This document shows positions 8,368 to 17,076 of a DNA stretch of 64,000 nt, piece by piece. A program made the translations under genes and the position numbers. The number at the start of each line of letters is the position of its first letter. Position 1 is the first letter of the stretch. Below the pieces are notes generated by a model. The model was not told the origin of the DNA. It did no database searches and worked only from the letters and a program-made list of their open reading frames with translations. This DNA is from DASWUZ01 sp036401375 (lineage in GTDB: Bacteria; Acidobacteriota; Terriglobia; Terriglobales; Acidobacteriaceae), in NCBI GenBank assembly GCA_036401375.1, contig DASWVB010000001.1, positions 45,036 to 109,035 of the forward strand. The letters are read 5' to 3'.

Positions 8368-8384
8368 GTAACAGCGGCTGTTAC
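8368..8384. promoter_or_regulatory. 17-bp perfect palindrome, candidate operator of nagA
   Basis: GTAACAGC and GCTGTTAC flank a central G, 36 bp upstream of the nagA ATG. A perfect 8+1+8 symmetry at this position is typical of a repressor operator (LacI/GntR class). The cognate regulator is not in the window, so control of amino-sugar use is inference. Confidence 0.5.
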
Positions 8385-8420
8385 GACAAGCGGCCGGGCT
8401 TGTTGGAGGGAGGCAGACCA

Positions 8421-9590
8421 ATGCGCACGGTGTTGGTAGCCGACCACATTTTGACTCCCGAACCTGCTGCCGATGGTCTTGCGCTGGTGATCGAAAACGG
8501 CGTGATCAGCGGGTTTGCTGAGCGCGGCGATCTTGCTCTCGGATCTCGAGACCAACTGCTTCAGTTCGACGGTTGTACGGCATTGCCGGCATTTCTGGAC
8601 GTGCATGTTCACGGTGCTGCGGGCTTTGATGTGATGGAGGCGAGCCCGACTGCGCTCGATGCGGTGAGCCGGTTTCTGGCCTCGCGCGGGGTAGGGGCAT
8701 TCCTGGCTACGACGGTCACTGCGCCCGTAGACGTGACGCTGGCGAGCCTCAGTCGCCTGGCTTCGCGGATCAGGAAAACGGGGGAGACGGAGGGCGCGGG
8801 CGCACGCCCTGTGGGCATTCATCTGGAGGGACCGTTTCTCTCGCACAGCAAGCGCGGCGTGCATCCGCCGAATGATCTGCAGCCGGCGTCGGTCGATCTG
8901 TTTGAACGGATGTGGCAGGCGGCGGAGGGCCAGATCCGGCTGATGACGATCGCGCCTGAGCTGGCGAATGCGTGTGAGTTGATCGCGCATGTTACGGCGC
9001 TGGATGTTCGCGTGAGCCTGGGGCATAGTGATGCGACGGCGGCCGAGGCGCGCTGCGGCATTGCTGCGGGAGCGACGAGCGCGACCCACACGTTCAACGC
9101 GATGCGCGCTCTGCATCATCGCGAGCCGGGCATTGCGGGGGTGGTGCTGGACAAGGGCAGCCTTTACGCGGAGCTGATCTGCGACGGACTGCATGTCGCG
9201 CCGGAGCTGGTGCGTCTCTTCTGGAAGGCGAAGGGCGCGGGGCGCGCGATCCTCGTCACCGATGCGATGAGTGCGACGGGCATGCGGGACGGCGTTTACA
9301 AGCTGGGCGGCCTGGATGTCGAGGTGTCGGGCGGGGTCTGCATGCTGGATGGGGCCCTGGCGGGAAGTACGCTGACGATGGATGGTGCGGTGCGCAACTT
9401 CGCTGCCTATACGGGTGCGCCGCTTAGCGAGGCTGGCGGGCTGGCGAGCCGCAATCCGGCACGCATGATCGGCGTGGCGGATCGTATCGGCACGCTTGCG
9501 CCGGGTCGCAGCGCGGATATCGTCATCCTCTCGGCAGCCGGTGAGGTGGTGGCGACGTTGCTGCGCGGAGGCGTCGTCTTCAGAGCGTGA
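8421..9590 (+). CDS. nagA: N-acetylglucosamine-6-phosphate deacetylase
   Basis: An amidohydrolase that removes acetate from GlcNAc-6-P to give GlcN-6-P, the entry step for amino sugars from peptidoglycan or chitin. The metal and substrate motifs are intact: DVHVHGAAGFD, GIHLEGPFL, VSLGHSDAT, ATHTFNAM, LICDGLHV and ILVTDAMSATG (catalytic Asp). The ATG at 8421 is chosen over a TTG at 8400 because GGAGGGAGG lies 7-15 nt upstream and the protein then starts with MRTVLVADH, giving 389 residues. The 3' end overlaps the convergent sugar-kinase gene by 11 bp, giving the pair the two consecutive steps of GlcNAc use. Confidence 0.96.
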   Translation: MRTVLVADHILTPEPAADGLALVIENGVISGFAERGDLALGSRDQLLQFDGCTALPAFLDVHVHGAAGFDVMEASPTALDAVSRFLASRGVGAFLATTVTAPVDVTLASLSRLASRIRKTGETEGAGARPVGIHLEGPFLSHSKRGVHPPNDLQPASVDLFERMWQAAEGQIRLMTIAPELANACELIAHVTALDVRVSLGHSDATAAEARCGIAAGATSATHTFNAMRALHHREPGIAGVVLDKGSLYAELICDGLHVAPELVRLFWKAKGAGRAILVTDAMSATGMRDGVYKLGGLDVEVSGGVCMLDGALAGSTLTMDGAVRNFAAYTGAPLSEAGGLASRNPARMIGVADRIGTLAPGRSADIVILSAAGEVVATLLRGGVVFRA

Positions 9591-10524
9591 GCGCGCGGCG
9601 CGCCCGCCAGACCGCGCCGTCAACCGGGTCTACGGGGTCCTTCACGATGTGAACGGTTGGCAGAAAGCCGCGCAGCGCGTCAATCATGCTGCGGCGTACG
9701 AGCAGCGCGTGGCGCAGGATGCTGCCGGTAAAAGCGATGCAGGGGCGCGGCACATCGAGCAGCGGATCGAGGACCTCGGCATCTTCCTCGGCGGCCTGGG
9801 CCTTACGATAGGCGATCAGCGCCGACTCCGCGAGCAGGTGCCCAGCCTCGGTGAGGACGCGGGTCGCGACCCGGTCGCCCTGTGCTGCGGCCTCGACGAC
9901 CATGGGCGCGAGCAGTGAGAAATCCGGCGCAGGCGTGCCGTTGGCGATAGCGACAAGGCCGTTGATATCTTCAACGGACCACTGGTGAATGATGCGGTCG
10001 AGCAGCTGGGTTGGTGAGCCGCGGTCGTAGGCGTTGCAGGCAGCATTGAGCGCGCGCCTGCCTATCCAGTATCCGGAGCCCTCATCGCCGATGCAGGAGC
10101 CCCATCCGCCGACGTTGAACATCTGCCCGCTGCGGCTGCGGCCGATGGCGTTCGAGCCGGTACCTGCAACGACCAGCACGCCCGCTCCGCCGGGAAAAGC
10201 CGCATCGAGGGCGATCTCTTCGTCGCCGCAGACGCTCACTTTGCCGCTCACCAGGCGGCCGAGGAGCTCTTCAATCCAGGGGCGGGTTGCGGGCAGACGC
10301 AGCCCGGCGATGCCGATGCAGGTAGAGGCAATCTGATCGAGCGGGACGCTGGCCTCCGCGGAGACGCGCTCGAGGAGGCCGGCGAGCCGGGCTGCCGCAT
10401 CCGCAGGATTAACGCGGCCGGCCTTGATGCTGCCTCCGGAGGCGCGGGTCACGATGCCCGCTTCGTCGGCCAGTGCGCATTGAGTACTGGTGCCGCCGGC
10501 GTCGAGGCCGAGGTAAAAACTCAT
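9580..10524 (-). CDS. N-acetylglucosamine kinase-type protein (BadF/BadG/BcrA/BcrD ATPase family)
   Basis: A 314-residue ASKHA-fold kinase. Phosphate-1 motif LGLDAGGTSTQCAL, CIGIAGL, phosphate-2 motif VVAGTGSNAIG and GWGSCIGDEGSGYWIGR match the BadF-type family that includes eukaryotic-like GlcNAc kinases. Convergent overlap with nagA supports GlcNAc phosphorylation as substrate; other amino sugars or muramic derivatives remain possible. The ATG at 10524 gives MSFYLGLDAGG, which matches the family N-terminus; the longer upstream frame lacks any conserved sequence. Confidence 0.85.
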   Translation of the reverse strand: MSFYLGLDAGGTSTQCALADEAGIVTRASGGSIKAGRVNPADAAARLAGLLERVSAEASVPLDQIASTCIGIAGLRLPATRPWIEELLGRLVSGKVSVCGDEEIALDAAFPGGAGVLVVAGTGSNAIGRSRSGQMFNVGGWGSCIGDEGSGYWIGRRALNAACNAYDRGSPTQLLDRIIHQWSVEDINGLVAIANGTPAPDFSLLAPMVVEAAAQGDRVATRVLTEAGHLLAESALIAYRKAQAAEEDAEVLDPLLDVPRPCIAFTGSILRHALLVRRSMIDALRGFLPTVHIVKDPVDPVDGAVWRARRALTL

Positions 10525-10611
10525 TTTGTCATCATACTTCTGTCTCGATGCGGCTGGCGTGTGAATGGGTCTCGTTCGATTCCCGTGATTTCGTTGCGTG
10601 GCGGCATGCAT

Positions 10612-10652
10612 CCCATGTCTCTCCGCAAAGGCGCGGACAGACATGGGGCACC
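10612..10652. repeat. Hairpin repeat, CCCA-stem-TGGGGCACC family, copy 3 (variant stem)
   Basis: Outer arms CCCATGTCT (10612-10620) and AGACATGGG (10639-10647) are as in copies 1-2. The inner part differs: a second short stem TCCGC/GCGGA. The GCACC tail is conserved. It lies between the kinase start and the exporter's last gene. Confidence 0.8.
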
Positions 10653-10721
10653 TTGGCACTCGATGCTGTGGAAAGAGGCAGGAAGCAGGGATTGGGTTCA
10701 GGCTTGGGGAGGGTCTCTGGG

Positions 10722-11777
10722 TCAGTGCTGGGGCGACTGGATGAAGACGTCGACCTGCTGGCCGACGTAGACGGGGAAGGATGGCGGCGTGAAGCGGAAC
10801 TCCAGCTGCAGGACGCGGACGTCGACGCGCTCGGAGTTTTGTCCGGTGAGGTTTTCCTTGGGGACCATATAGGGGACGATACGCACGAATTGAAGCGGGA
10901 AGTTGCGGGAGGGGTCGCCCTTGAGGGTGGCAGTGGCTTCGCTGTTGGGCAGCACGTGCGAGGCGTTGATCTCGTCCACATCGACGCGGACCATGAGGGA
11001 GTCGATATCGCCAAAGAGTACGGGCGTAGTCCCGGCGGTGCTTGAGAGGTATTCGCCGGCGCGGTTGTTTACCTGCAGGATCCTGCCGTCCGCGGGAGCG
11101 CGGACGGTGAGCTGGTCGAGCATGGCGCCCTCCTGGTCGCGGGTGGCGACGGTGGATTGCAGGTTGGCCTGCTGCTCCCCGACCTGGGAGCGCGCGTTGT
11201 CGAGCTGCGCCTGGGCCTGGCGCTGCTGGGCGATGGCCTGCTGGTAGCGGGCCATGTCGGCGTCGCGGGTCTTGATGCTGCTGATGTACTGCTCCTCCGA
11301 GATGATGCCTTCCTTATGCAGGCCCTCGTCGCGGTCGGCAATCTGCTTCGCGTCGTCATAGGTAGCGCGGGCGGTGTCGATGGCGGCGGCGGCGCTGTTG
11401 AGGTTGGCCTGCTGCATCTCGACGGACGATCTGGCGGTCTGGATCTGGGCTCTTGCCCTGGAGACGTTGGCGGCGGCGGTCTGGAGCGCGGCGCGTTGGG
11501 GGCGGGCATCGATCGAGTAGAGTTTGTCTCCGCGATGGACGCTGTCGCCTTCCTTGACGTAGATCGCGGTCAGCTCGCCCGAGACGGGTGGAGCGAGGTT
11601 GTAGTTGCGGTTCGAGGCCTCGACGATCCCGGTGGCTGCGATGGCGTGTTCATACGGGGAGACGGGCGGGCTGGCCAGCGCGGCGACATGCTGCACCTTG
11701 CGGGCGGAGACGGTGACCCATACCACCACGATGAGAAGTCCGAGGATAGGAACGAGGATGCTGAGTCGTCTGGTCAT
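10722..11777 (-). CDS. ABC exporter periplasmic adaptor (membrane fusion protein, HlyD/DevB-like)
   Basis: A 351-residue adaptor: one N-terminal transmembrane helix (about residues 5-23), a lipoyl/barrel-sandwich half near residue 60 (APPVSGELTAIYVKEGDSVHRGD), a long alpha-helical coiled-coil hairpin (about 95-215, rich in Ala, Gln and Arg), then the second lipoyl half (VRAPADGRILQVNNRAGEYL) and a C-terminal beta barrel. Such proteins connect an inner-membrane ABC exporter to an outer-membrane channel. It overlaps the ATPase gene by 4 nt (ATGA) and is the last gene of a tetR-permease-ATPase-adaptor operon, the DevBCA arrangement. The substrate is unknown. Confidence 0.88.
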   Translation of the reverse strand: MTRRLSILVPILGLLIVVVWVTVSARKVQHVAALASPPVSPYEHAIAATGIVEASNRNYNLAPPVSGELTAIYVKEGDSVHRGDKLYSIDARPQRAALQTAAANVSRARAQIQTARSSVEMQQANLNSAAAAIDTARATYDDAKQIADRDEGLHKEGIISEEQYISSIKTRDADMARYQQAIAQQRQAQAQLDNARSQVGEQQANLQSTVATRDQEGAMLDQLTVRAPADGRILQVNNRAGEYLSSTAGTTPVLFGDIDSLMVRVDVDEINASHVLPNSEATATLKGDPSRNFPLQFVRIVPYMVPKENLTGQNSERVDVRVLQLEFRFTPPSFPVYVGQQVDVFIQSPQH

Positions 11778-12568
11778 GGCTTTGGAGCCTCATGGTCGTG
11801 GTGCGGAGCTGGGGACTGGCCGTGTGCGGGTGCGTATTCGTTTTCGTGGATCGAGAGTATGTGCCCGTCGAGCATCTCGGCAATGCGATCGCCGAAGGGG
11901 AAGATGCGGTTGTCGTGGGTGACGACGACGATGGAGCGGTCGTTGGTGAGGGCGGTTGTGCGGAAGATCCTGAGGATCATCTGACCGGTCTCGCCGTCGA
12001 GTGCGGCGGTGGGCTCATCGCAGACGATCAGGCGCGGCTCGGTGACCAGCGCACGGGCGATGGCGACGCGCTGCTGCTGTCCTCCGGAGAGCGTCGAGGG
12101 CAGGAAGCCGGCGCGATCGCTGAGGCCGACCTTTTCGAGGTAGATGCGCGCCCGTTCGATGGCCTCGTGGTACGGCTGCTGATGGATGAGCAGCGGGACA
12201 GCGACGTTTTCTGCAGCGGTGAGGGTGGGGAGCAGGTTGTACTGCTGAAAGATGAAGCCAATGTTTTCGCGGCGAAAGGCGGTCTTGCCAGCCTGGTCGA
12301 GCTTGTCTACGCGCACTCCGAAGGCCTCGATCTCGCCGTCGCTGGCGTCGAGGATACCGGCGAGCACGCTGAGCAGCGTGGTCTTTCCGCAGCCCGATGG
12401 GCCGACGAGCAGCAGCAGCTCCCCTTTGCGCACTTCGAAGTTGACGTGGTCGAGGGCGCGCACCTCGGTCGTGCCCACGCCGAAGCGTTTGGTGACGCCG
12501 CGCAGGCAGGCGACGACGTTGCTGCCGGGGTCTCCGCAGCCCGACGCCGGATTGAGGAGTTCAGCCAC
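11774..12568 (-). CDS. ABC exporter ATP-binding protein (DevA/MacB-like)
   Basis: A 264-residue nucleotide-binding subunit with Walker A GPSGCGKTT, the Q-loop region ENIGFIFQQYNLLP, the signature LSGGQQQRVAIARAL, Walker B LIVCDEPTAALD and H-loop VVVTHDNR. The FIFQQYNLLPTLTAAENV stretch is typical of the LolD/MacB/DevA group, which drives mechanotransmission-type exporters rather than importers. The start is a GTG at 12568, overlapping the permease stop by 8 bp. The C-terminus ends in a His/Pro-rich tail after the usual fold. Confidence 0.92.
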   Translation of the reverse strand: MAELLNPASGCGDPGSNVVACLRGVTKRFGVGTTEVRALDHVNFEVRKGELLLLVGPSGCGKTTLLSVLAGILDASDGEIEAFGVRVDKLDQAGKTAFRRENIGFIFQQYNLLPTLTAAENVAVPLLIHQQPYHEAIERARIYLEKVGLSDRAGFLPSTLSGGQQQRVAIARALVTEPRLIVCDEPTAALDGETGQMILRIFRTTALTNDRSIVVVTHDNRIFPFGDRIAEMLDGHILSIHENEYAPAHGQSPAPHHDHEAPKP

Positions 12569-13685
12569 GGAAGACCACCGCGGGCTCGAGCCTGACTACC
12601 TTTTGAATGCTGATGAAGGCGGAGAGCAGACAGATCGTCATGATCAGCAGGAAGCTGATCACGAGCAGCGGCCAGGGTGTCGCGAAGGCGATCTTGCTGT
12701 CCTGTCCGCCGGCGATGAGGCCGAAGATGCCGCCCAGTCCTGCGCCGGAGCCGAAGCCCACGAGGCCGACGATCATGGCCTGCAGCAGGATCATCCTGGT
12801 GAGGGTGAGGGAGCTGGTGCCCATGGCCTTGAGTGCGCCGAAGTAGCGCTCGTTCTGCAGGGCGAACTGGTAGAAGGTCTGCCCGACGATCGACATGCCG
12901 ACCATGAAGACCATGGCGAGCGAGATGCCGATGCTGATGGGAATGCCGGTGTTCCTGAAGTAGTAGCCGATGGTAAGCCAGCGGAACTGCTGCTCGGTGT
13001 AGGCGGCGAGGCCGGTGACCTGGCGGATGTTGCGCGTGACCTGGTCGATGGGGAGGCTCTCGACCGGTGCGGCGAGTACGTAGTTCATCTGCTTGCGCTG
13101 CTGCGGCGCATACTGGAGGGCCCGATTGTAGGCGGCGTAGACGAAGGGGTAGGAGAAGAAGTCGCGGGGCACGTCGGCGATGCCGACTACGCGGGCCTCG
13201 GTGTCGTTCATCTCCAGAATGTCGCCCAGGCGCGGGTTGTTGAGCTTCTCCTTCTCCGCGTTGCCGATCACGATGGCCTCATCCTGGGTGAGCAGGCTGC
13301 TGTCGCCGGAGAGCATTCGCGGGCGGCCGAAGAAGGTGTCGTTGTCGAGGCCGTAGAGCCGCACCGTCTGAAAGTTGCCGTCGGGCAGGTGCACGGCGAC
13401 CAGCTGCAGGATCATCGGTACAGCCCACTTGACCCCAGGGACGCTGCGCACCCTCTGCAGGTCGGTGTCGAGCAGGGGCTTGTTCTCGTCGACGCTGCGC
13501 AGCTGCGGGTCAGCGACCCAGATGGGCGCTCCGACTACCTCGACGGGTCTTGCGGTGCGCAGCATGAGGCCGCAGAAGATCGAGCCCTGCTGCAGGAAGA
13601 GAAAGGAGACAACCATCAGGCTGCTGACCAGCGTGAGGTACTTCGATTTATCCCCCATGAGCATCTTGATGGCTACGCGGAGCAA
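12561..13685 (-). CDS. ABC exporter permease (FtsX/DevC-like)
   Basis: A 374-residue permease with one N-terminal helix (YLTLVSSLMVVSFLFLQQG), a periplasmic domain of about 220 residues (MacB-PCD-like, with LLTQDEAIVIGNAEKEKL and IADVPRDFF), and three C-terminal helices of the FtsX domain. The topology matches DevC, the permease partner of DevA and DevB. It starts 2 bp after the tetR stop and overlaps the ATPase gene. A MacB-type tripartite pump exports a periplasmic substrate; the cargo cannot be told from sequence. Confidence 0.88.
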   Translation of the reverse strand: MLRVAIKMLMGDKSKYLTLVSSLMVVSFLFLQQGSIFCGLMLRTARPVEVVGAPIWVADPQLRSVDENKPLLDTDLQRVRSVPGVKWAVPMILQLVAVHLPDGNFQTVRLYGLDNDTFFGRPRMLSGDSSLLTQDEAIVIGNAEKEKLNNPRLGDILEMNDTEARVVGIADVPRDFFSYPFVYAAYNRALQYAPQQRKQMNYVLAAPVESLPIDQVTRNIRQVTGLAAYTEQQFRWLTIGYYFRNTGIPISIGISLAMVFMVGMSIVGQTFYQFALQNERYFGALKAMGTSSLTLTRMILLQAMIVGLVGFGSGAGLGGIFGLIAGGQDSKIAFATPWPLLVISFLLIMTICLLSAFISIQKVVRLEPAVVFRG

Positions 13686-13687
13686 GG

Positions 13688-14494
13688 TTATCGCCCTCCC
13701 TTCCTGCGCGGGCGGAGAGAGGAAGACCTGGCGGGCTGGCGAGCTTGCGGTGCTCTGGAATCCCGCCGGATGCCGCGAAGGGCCTGGATCGAGAACATGG
13801 CGATGTGATCCGAGGATTCATCGATGAAGCGCTGCTGGGCAGTCCTGGCGCTGCCGTCATGGTGCGGGCGCGCGTGGGGGCGGGCGTCCGGGGAACGGTC
13901 CCGGGCCTCGAAGTAGCGGACGATGCCCAGCGCGAGACGCAGGTGGACGCATTGCCCGAAGATGCTGCGCACACAGAGGCCCCGGGTCGATGCGGGGGAC
14001 GAGGGCAGCAGCAGCCCGACGATGCCGGCGAGGCCGACTCCGAGGGGTTCGAGGTAGTCGTGCATGACCATCTCGAAGGCGGGTCCGGGGGTGAGCTGTT
14101 CGCGCAGCACCATCGCCCAGTGTCTCTGGTCTGCGCCGAGAATCTGCGAGAGGAAGACATGGATGTAGAGCCGGAGGGCCTGCTCGGCGGCGGGCAGGGT
14201 GCCTCGGGTGCGGGCGTCTTCATAGAGCGTCCCGAGCTGCCCGGCCATCGCGGCGGTGGGGGCAAAGCCGTGGCGCAGGGCCTCGAGGCGGAGGTTTTCC
14301 TTGCTGCCGTAGTAGTAGTTAACGGCGGCCAGGTTAACGCCGGCGGCGGAGGCGATGTCGCGGATGCTGGTCTCGGCAAAGCCGTGTTCGCCGAAGAGCT
14401 CGAGCGCGGCGTCGAGTACGCGGGTGCGCGGCTCGATGGGCTGGCGCCGTTCGGGCGGGCCGGTGGGGGTAGCGATCTGGGGGTTGTCTTCCAT
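13688..14494 (-). CDS. TetR-family transcriptional regulator of the adjacent exporter
   Basis: A 268-residue regulator starting MEDNPQIAT. The HTH region reads RVLDAALELFGEHGF, then SIRDIASAAGVNLAAVNYYYGSKENL, a textbook TetR DNA-binding domain, followed by a helical ligand domain. The frame stays open to a GTG at 14602, but that extension would cover the palindromic operator, so the ATG at 14494 is preferred. It is the first gene of the exporter operon and therefore probably represses itself and the pump. The C-terminus is unusually Arg/Ser-rich. Confidence 0.88.
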   Translation of the reverse strand: MEDNPQIATPTGPPERRQPIEPRTRVLDAALELFGEHGFAETSIRDIASAAGVNLAAVNYYYGSKENLRLEALRHGFAPTAAMAGQLGTLYEDARTRGTLPAAEQALRLYIHVFLSQILGADQRHWAMVLREQLTPGPAFEMVMHDYLEPLGVGLAGIVGLLLPSSPASTRGLCVRSIFGQCVHLRLALGIVRYFEARDRSPDARPHARPHHDGSARTAQQRFIDESSDHIAMFSIQALRGIRRDSRAPQARQPARSSSLRPRRKGGR

Positions 14495-14568
14495 CTTGCA
14501 GGGATAAATGGGGTGCGGTCGCACGTGTGTCCAGGTGAGGGACCCGTTAGAGGCTGAGTATGGGCGAA

Positions 14569-14587
14569 CGTTCGTTTGAAGCGAACG
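14569..14587. promoter_or_regulatory. Palindromic TetR-type operator
   Basis: Near-perfect 19-bp palindrome, CGTTCGTTT and AAGCGAACG around a central G (8 of 9 positions match), overlapping a second palindrome GAACGTTC (14566-14573). It lies 75-93 bp upstream of the preferred tetR ATG, where the operon promoter should be. Confidence 0.6.
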
Positions 14588-14644
14588 ATCTAATGGTACC
14601 ACGACTCGGGACAGGGAAGGTGATTCTGGAGGGTGAGAGCTGAC

Positions 14645-16981
14645 TTACTTGAGCAGGGGAAGGTCGTTGAGCAGGGGCAGGTCGAGGGCCCTGGGGGCGA
14701 GGGCGGGGCTGCTGCTGCCGGAGACCAGCAGGGGCGCCGGTCCTAGCCTGCTGCGATCGGCGAAGATGGCGCCCGAGGACTGGGCGACGAGCCTGCTCAT
14801 GGCGTCGGGTGGAAGTGGCTTCGAGAGCAGGAAACCCTGGACGAGGTCGCAGCCCAGATGCTGCAGGCGTTCGAACTCGCCGGCAGTTTCGACGCCCTCG
14901 GCGATGGCGCGTTTGCGCAGGTTGCGGGTGAGCTGGATGATCATGCGCACGACCTCGGTGCGGCGTTCGTCCTGTTCAAGGTTGTGGATGAAGCTGCGAT
15001 CGATCTTGACCACGTCGAAGGGGAAGTCGAGCAGGTAGCTGAGCGAGGAGTAGCCGGTGCCGAAGTCGTCGAGGTAGATCTCGATGCCGGCTTCGCGCGC
15101 CTGTTCGAGCACGCATTTGACTGACTGGAGGCCGCCGATGAGGACCGATTCGGTGATTTCGAGCTTGAGGAAGCGGGGATCGATGCGGGTGGTGGTGACG
15201 ATCTGCATGATGTCATCGATGAGGTTAGGGTCGGCGAACTGCCGGGCGGAGACGTTGACGCTGACGCTGACGCCGCACTGGTAGAGTGCGTTCCAGTCCC
15301 GCACCTGGAGGCATGCCTGGGTGAGGACCTGTTTGCCGAGTTCGATGATGAGGCCGGTATCTTCGGCGATGGGGATGAACTCGGCGGGGGAGACGAGTCC
15401 TCGTTCGGGATGGTTCCAGCGGGCGAGCGCCTCGAAGCCGTGGATCCTCTGGGAGTCGACGGCATAGATGGGCTGGTACCAGACGGAGATGCCGCCCTGG
15501 TTGAGTGCGGCGCGGAGGTCGGTCTCGACCAGCAGCTCTTCGGTAGCGCGGGCGAGCATGGCGGGGGCGAAGATGCGGGCGCGGCCTTTGCCCATGGCCT
15601 TGGCCTCGTACATGGCGCAGTCGGCGTTGCGCAGCATCTCGTCGCCGGTGGCGACGTCGGTGCCGAGGACGATGCCGATGCTGGCATTAAGGTAGGTGAC
15701 GCGGCCCTCGAGGGTGAGCGGCTGCTGGAGGTCGGAGATGATTCTGCGGGCCAGTTCGCGGGCCGCTTCGATGTCGTAGATGTGCTCGAGCAGGATGACG
15801 AATTCATCGCCTCCGAGCCGGGCGAGGATGTCCTGGGGGCGGACGGCAGCGCGGATCCTGGCGGCGGCCTGGACCAGTAGGCGGTCGCCGTAGGCGTGGC
15901 CGAGGCTGTCGTTGATGATCTTGAAACGGTCGAGGTCGACGAACAGCACGGCGAACTTGCCGGGGAGGCCTCTCTCCCTCTCCTCGATGCAGCGGGTGAG
16001 CTCCTGGAGCAGCAGCTTGCGGTTGGCGAGGCCGGTGAGGGAGTCGTGCAGGGAGGCGAGTTCGAGGCCGGAGTGGGCGGAGTAGAGCTGCATCTCGCGC
16101 AGGCTGGTACGTGCGGCAAAGAGGATGAAGGCGGCGGTGAGGGCGAGCATGCCGAGCGCGGCGCGGTGCATGGCGAGGAAGCCGCAGGCGGCGACGGTCA
16201 TCAGCGCGAGCGAGAAGGCGCCCACCCCGTGGAGCCGCATGCGGAGCCGCTCGTTCGCGGCTGAGCCGGGGCGGGTGCGATGATCGGCCGGGTCCGGCTC
16301 GAGGGCGAGGACGCAGAAGATGGAGAAGGGCAGAGTCCAGGCCAGGTCGAAGATGCTGCCGGGGGGAAAGCCGAAGCGGGGGGCGCGGTTGCCCACCGCG
16401 CAGCAGACGCCCTCGACGATCAGGAAGATGCCGAGGTTGCGGAAGAAGAGCCTCTCCCGGCGGTCCATCGAGACCGAGTAGCGGAGCGCGCAGACCAGCA
16501 GCAGGGCGATGCCCTGCACGTCGTAGGCGACCCCGACGCTGATCAGCGCCGGGGTCGAGAACATGAGTGCGTAGAGGACGCCGATCGAGATGCAGGCCTG
16601 CCCGATGTCGAGCCACGGCACCCAGTCCTGGGTGGTGTCCTGGGTATTGGAAAAGACCAGGAAGAAGGGGAAGGCGTAGAGCATCCAGAGGAAGTCGCCG
16701 ATGGAGGGGAAGGCGGGCTCATGTCCGCCGAGGATGGTGGTGAAGTAGCAGACCTGGCCGGCGAACCAGATGAGGAAGCCGAAGCCGAGCTGGTACCAGA
16801 GGCGGGAGAAGTAGGGCAGGGTCTCGCGCCGGGCCTCGTGGATGCAGAGCAGCAGGGCAAGGGCGGGGGGGAGCAGCTGGATGGCGTTCGAGAGGCGGGT
16901 GGGCAGGTGGAAGGAGAGCAGGACCAGCAGGTGCGTCAGCTGGACGGAGAGCACGGCGAGCAGCAGGCCGCGGCGCTTCAT
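14645..16981 (-). CDS. Membrane-bound GGDEF/EAL cyclic-di-GMP protein
   Basis: A 778-residue protein starting MKRRGLLLAV, with GGGAGAG just upstream. The N-terminal ~290 residues contain about ten hydrophobic helices and act as a membrane sensor-like module. A diguanylate cyclase domain follows with intact RLGGDEFV (about residue 389), then a phosphodiesterase domain with intact FEALARW (about 517) and DDFGTGYSSLSYL (about 637). Both active-site signatures are canonical, so either activity is possible; dual-domain proteins often act mainly as phosphodiesterases. It lies 95 bp downstream of the GGDEF response-regulator gene and is probably part of the same signalling unit. A longer upstream frame has no conserved sequence. 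Confidence 0.93.
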   Translation of the reverse strand: MKRRGLLLAVLSVQLTHLLVLLSFHLPTRLSNAIQLLPPALALLLCIHEARRETLPYFSRLWYQLGFGFLIWFAGQVCYFTTILGGHEPAFPSIGDFLWMLYAFPFFLVFSNTQDTTQDWVPWLDIGQACISIGVLYALMFSTPALISVGVAYDVQGIALLLVCALRYSVSMDRRERLFFRNLGIFLIVEGVCCAVGNRAPRFGFPPGSIFDLAWTLPFSIFCVLALEPDPADHRTRPGSAANERLRMRLHGVGAFSLALMTVAACGFLAMHRAALGMLALTAAFILFAARTSLREMQLYSAHSGLELASLHDSLTGLANRKLLLQELTRCIEERERGLPGKFAVLFVDLDRFKIINDSLGHAYGDRLLVQAAARIRAAVRPQDILARLGGDEFVILLEHIYDIEAARELARRIISDLQQPLTLEGRVTYLNASIGIVLGTDVATGDEMLRNADCAMYEAKAMGKGRARIFAPAMLARATEELLVETDLRAALNQGGISVWYQPIYAVDSQRIHGFEALARWNHPERGLVSPAEFIPIAEDTGLIIELGKQVLTQACLQVRDWNALYQCGVSVSVNVSARQFADPNLIDDIMQIVTTTRIDPRFLKLEITESVLIGGLQSVKCVLEQAREAGIEIYLDDFGTGYSSLSYLLDFPFDVVKIDRSFIHNLEQDERRTEVVRMIIQLTRNLRKRAIAEGVETAGEFERLQHLGCDLVQGFLLSKPLPPDAMSRLVAQSSGAIFADRSRLGPAPLLVSGSSSPALAPRALDLPLLNDLPLLK

Positions 16982-17076
16982 GGCCGCTCTCCCCTGCCGG
17001 GTCGGGGCAGGCCGGTGCGAGGGAGGCTGGTCGTTGCCGGACTGGAGGAGATCGTCATGAAGATATTCGGGGGAGC

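Noticed and set aside
7356..9623. 755-codon minus-strand frame across mce, nfo and nagA
   Set aside because: Arg/His/Pro-rich composition typical of a wrong frame; it covers three well-supported genes.
12252..13808. 518-codon plus-strand frame opposite the exporter permease and ATPase
   Set aside because: Antisense shadow; the minus strand encodes canonical ABC and FtsX domains.
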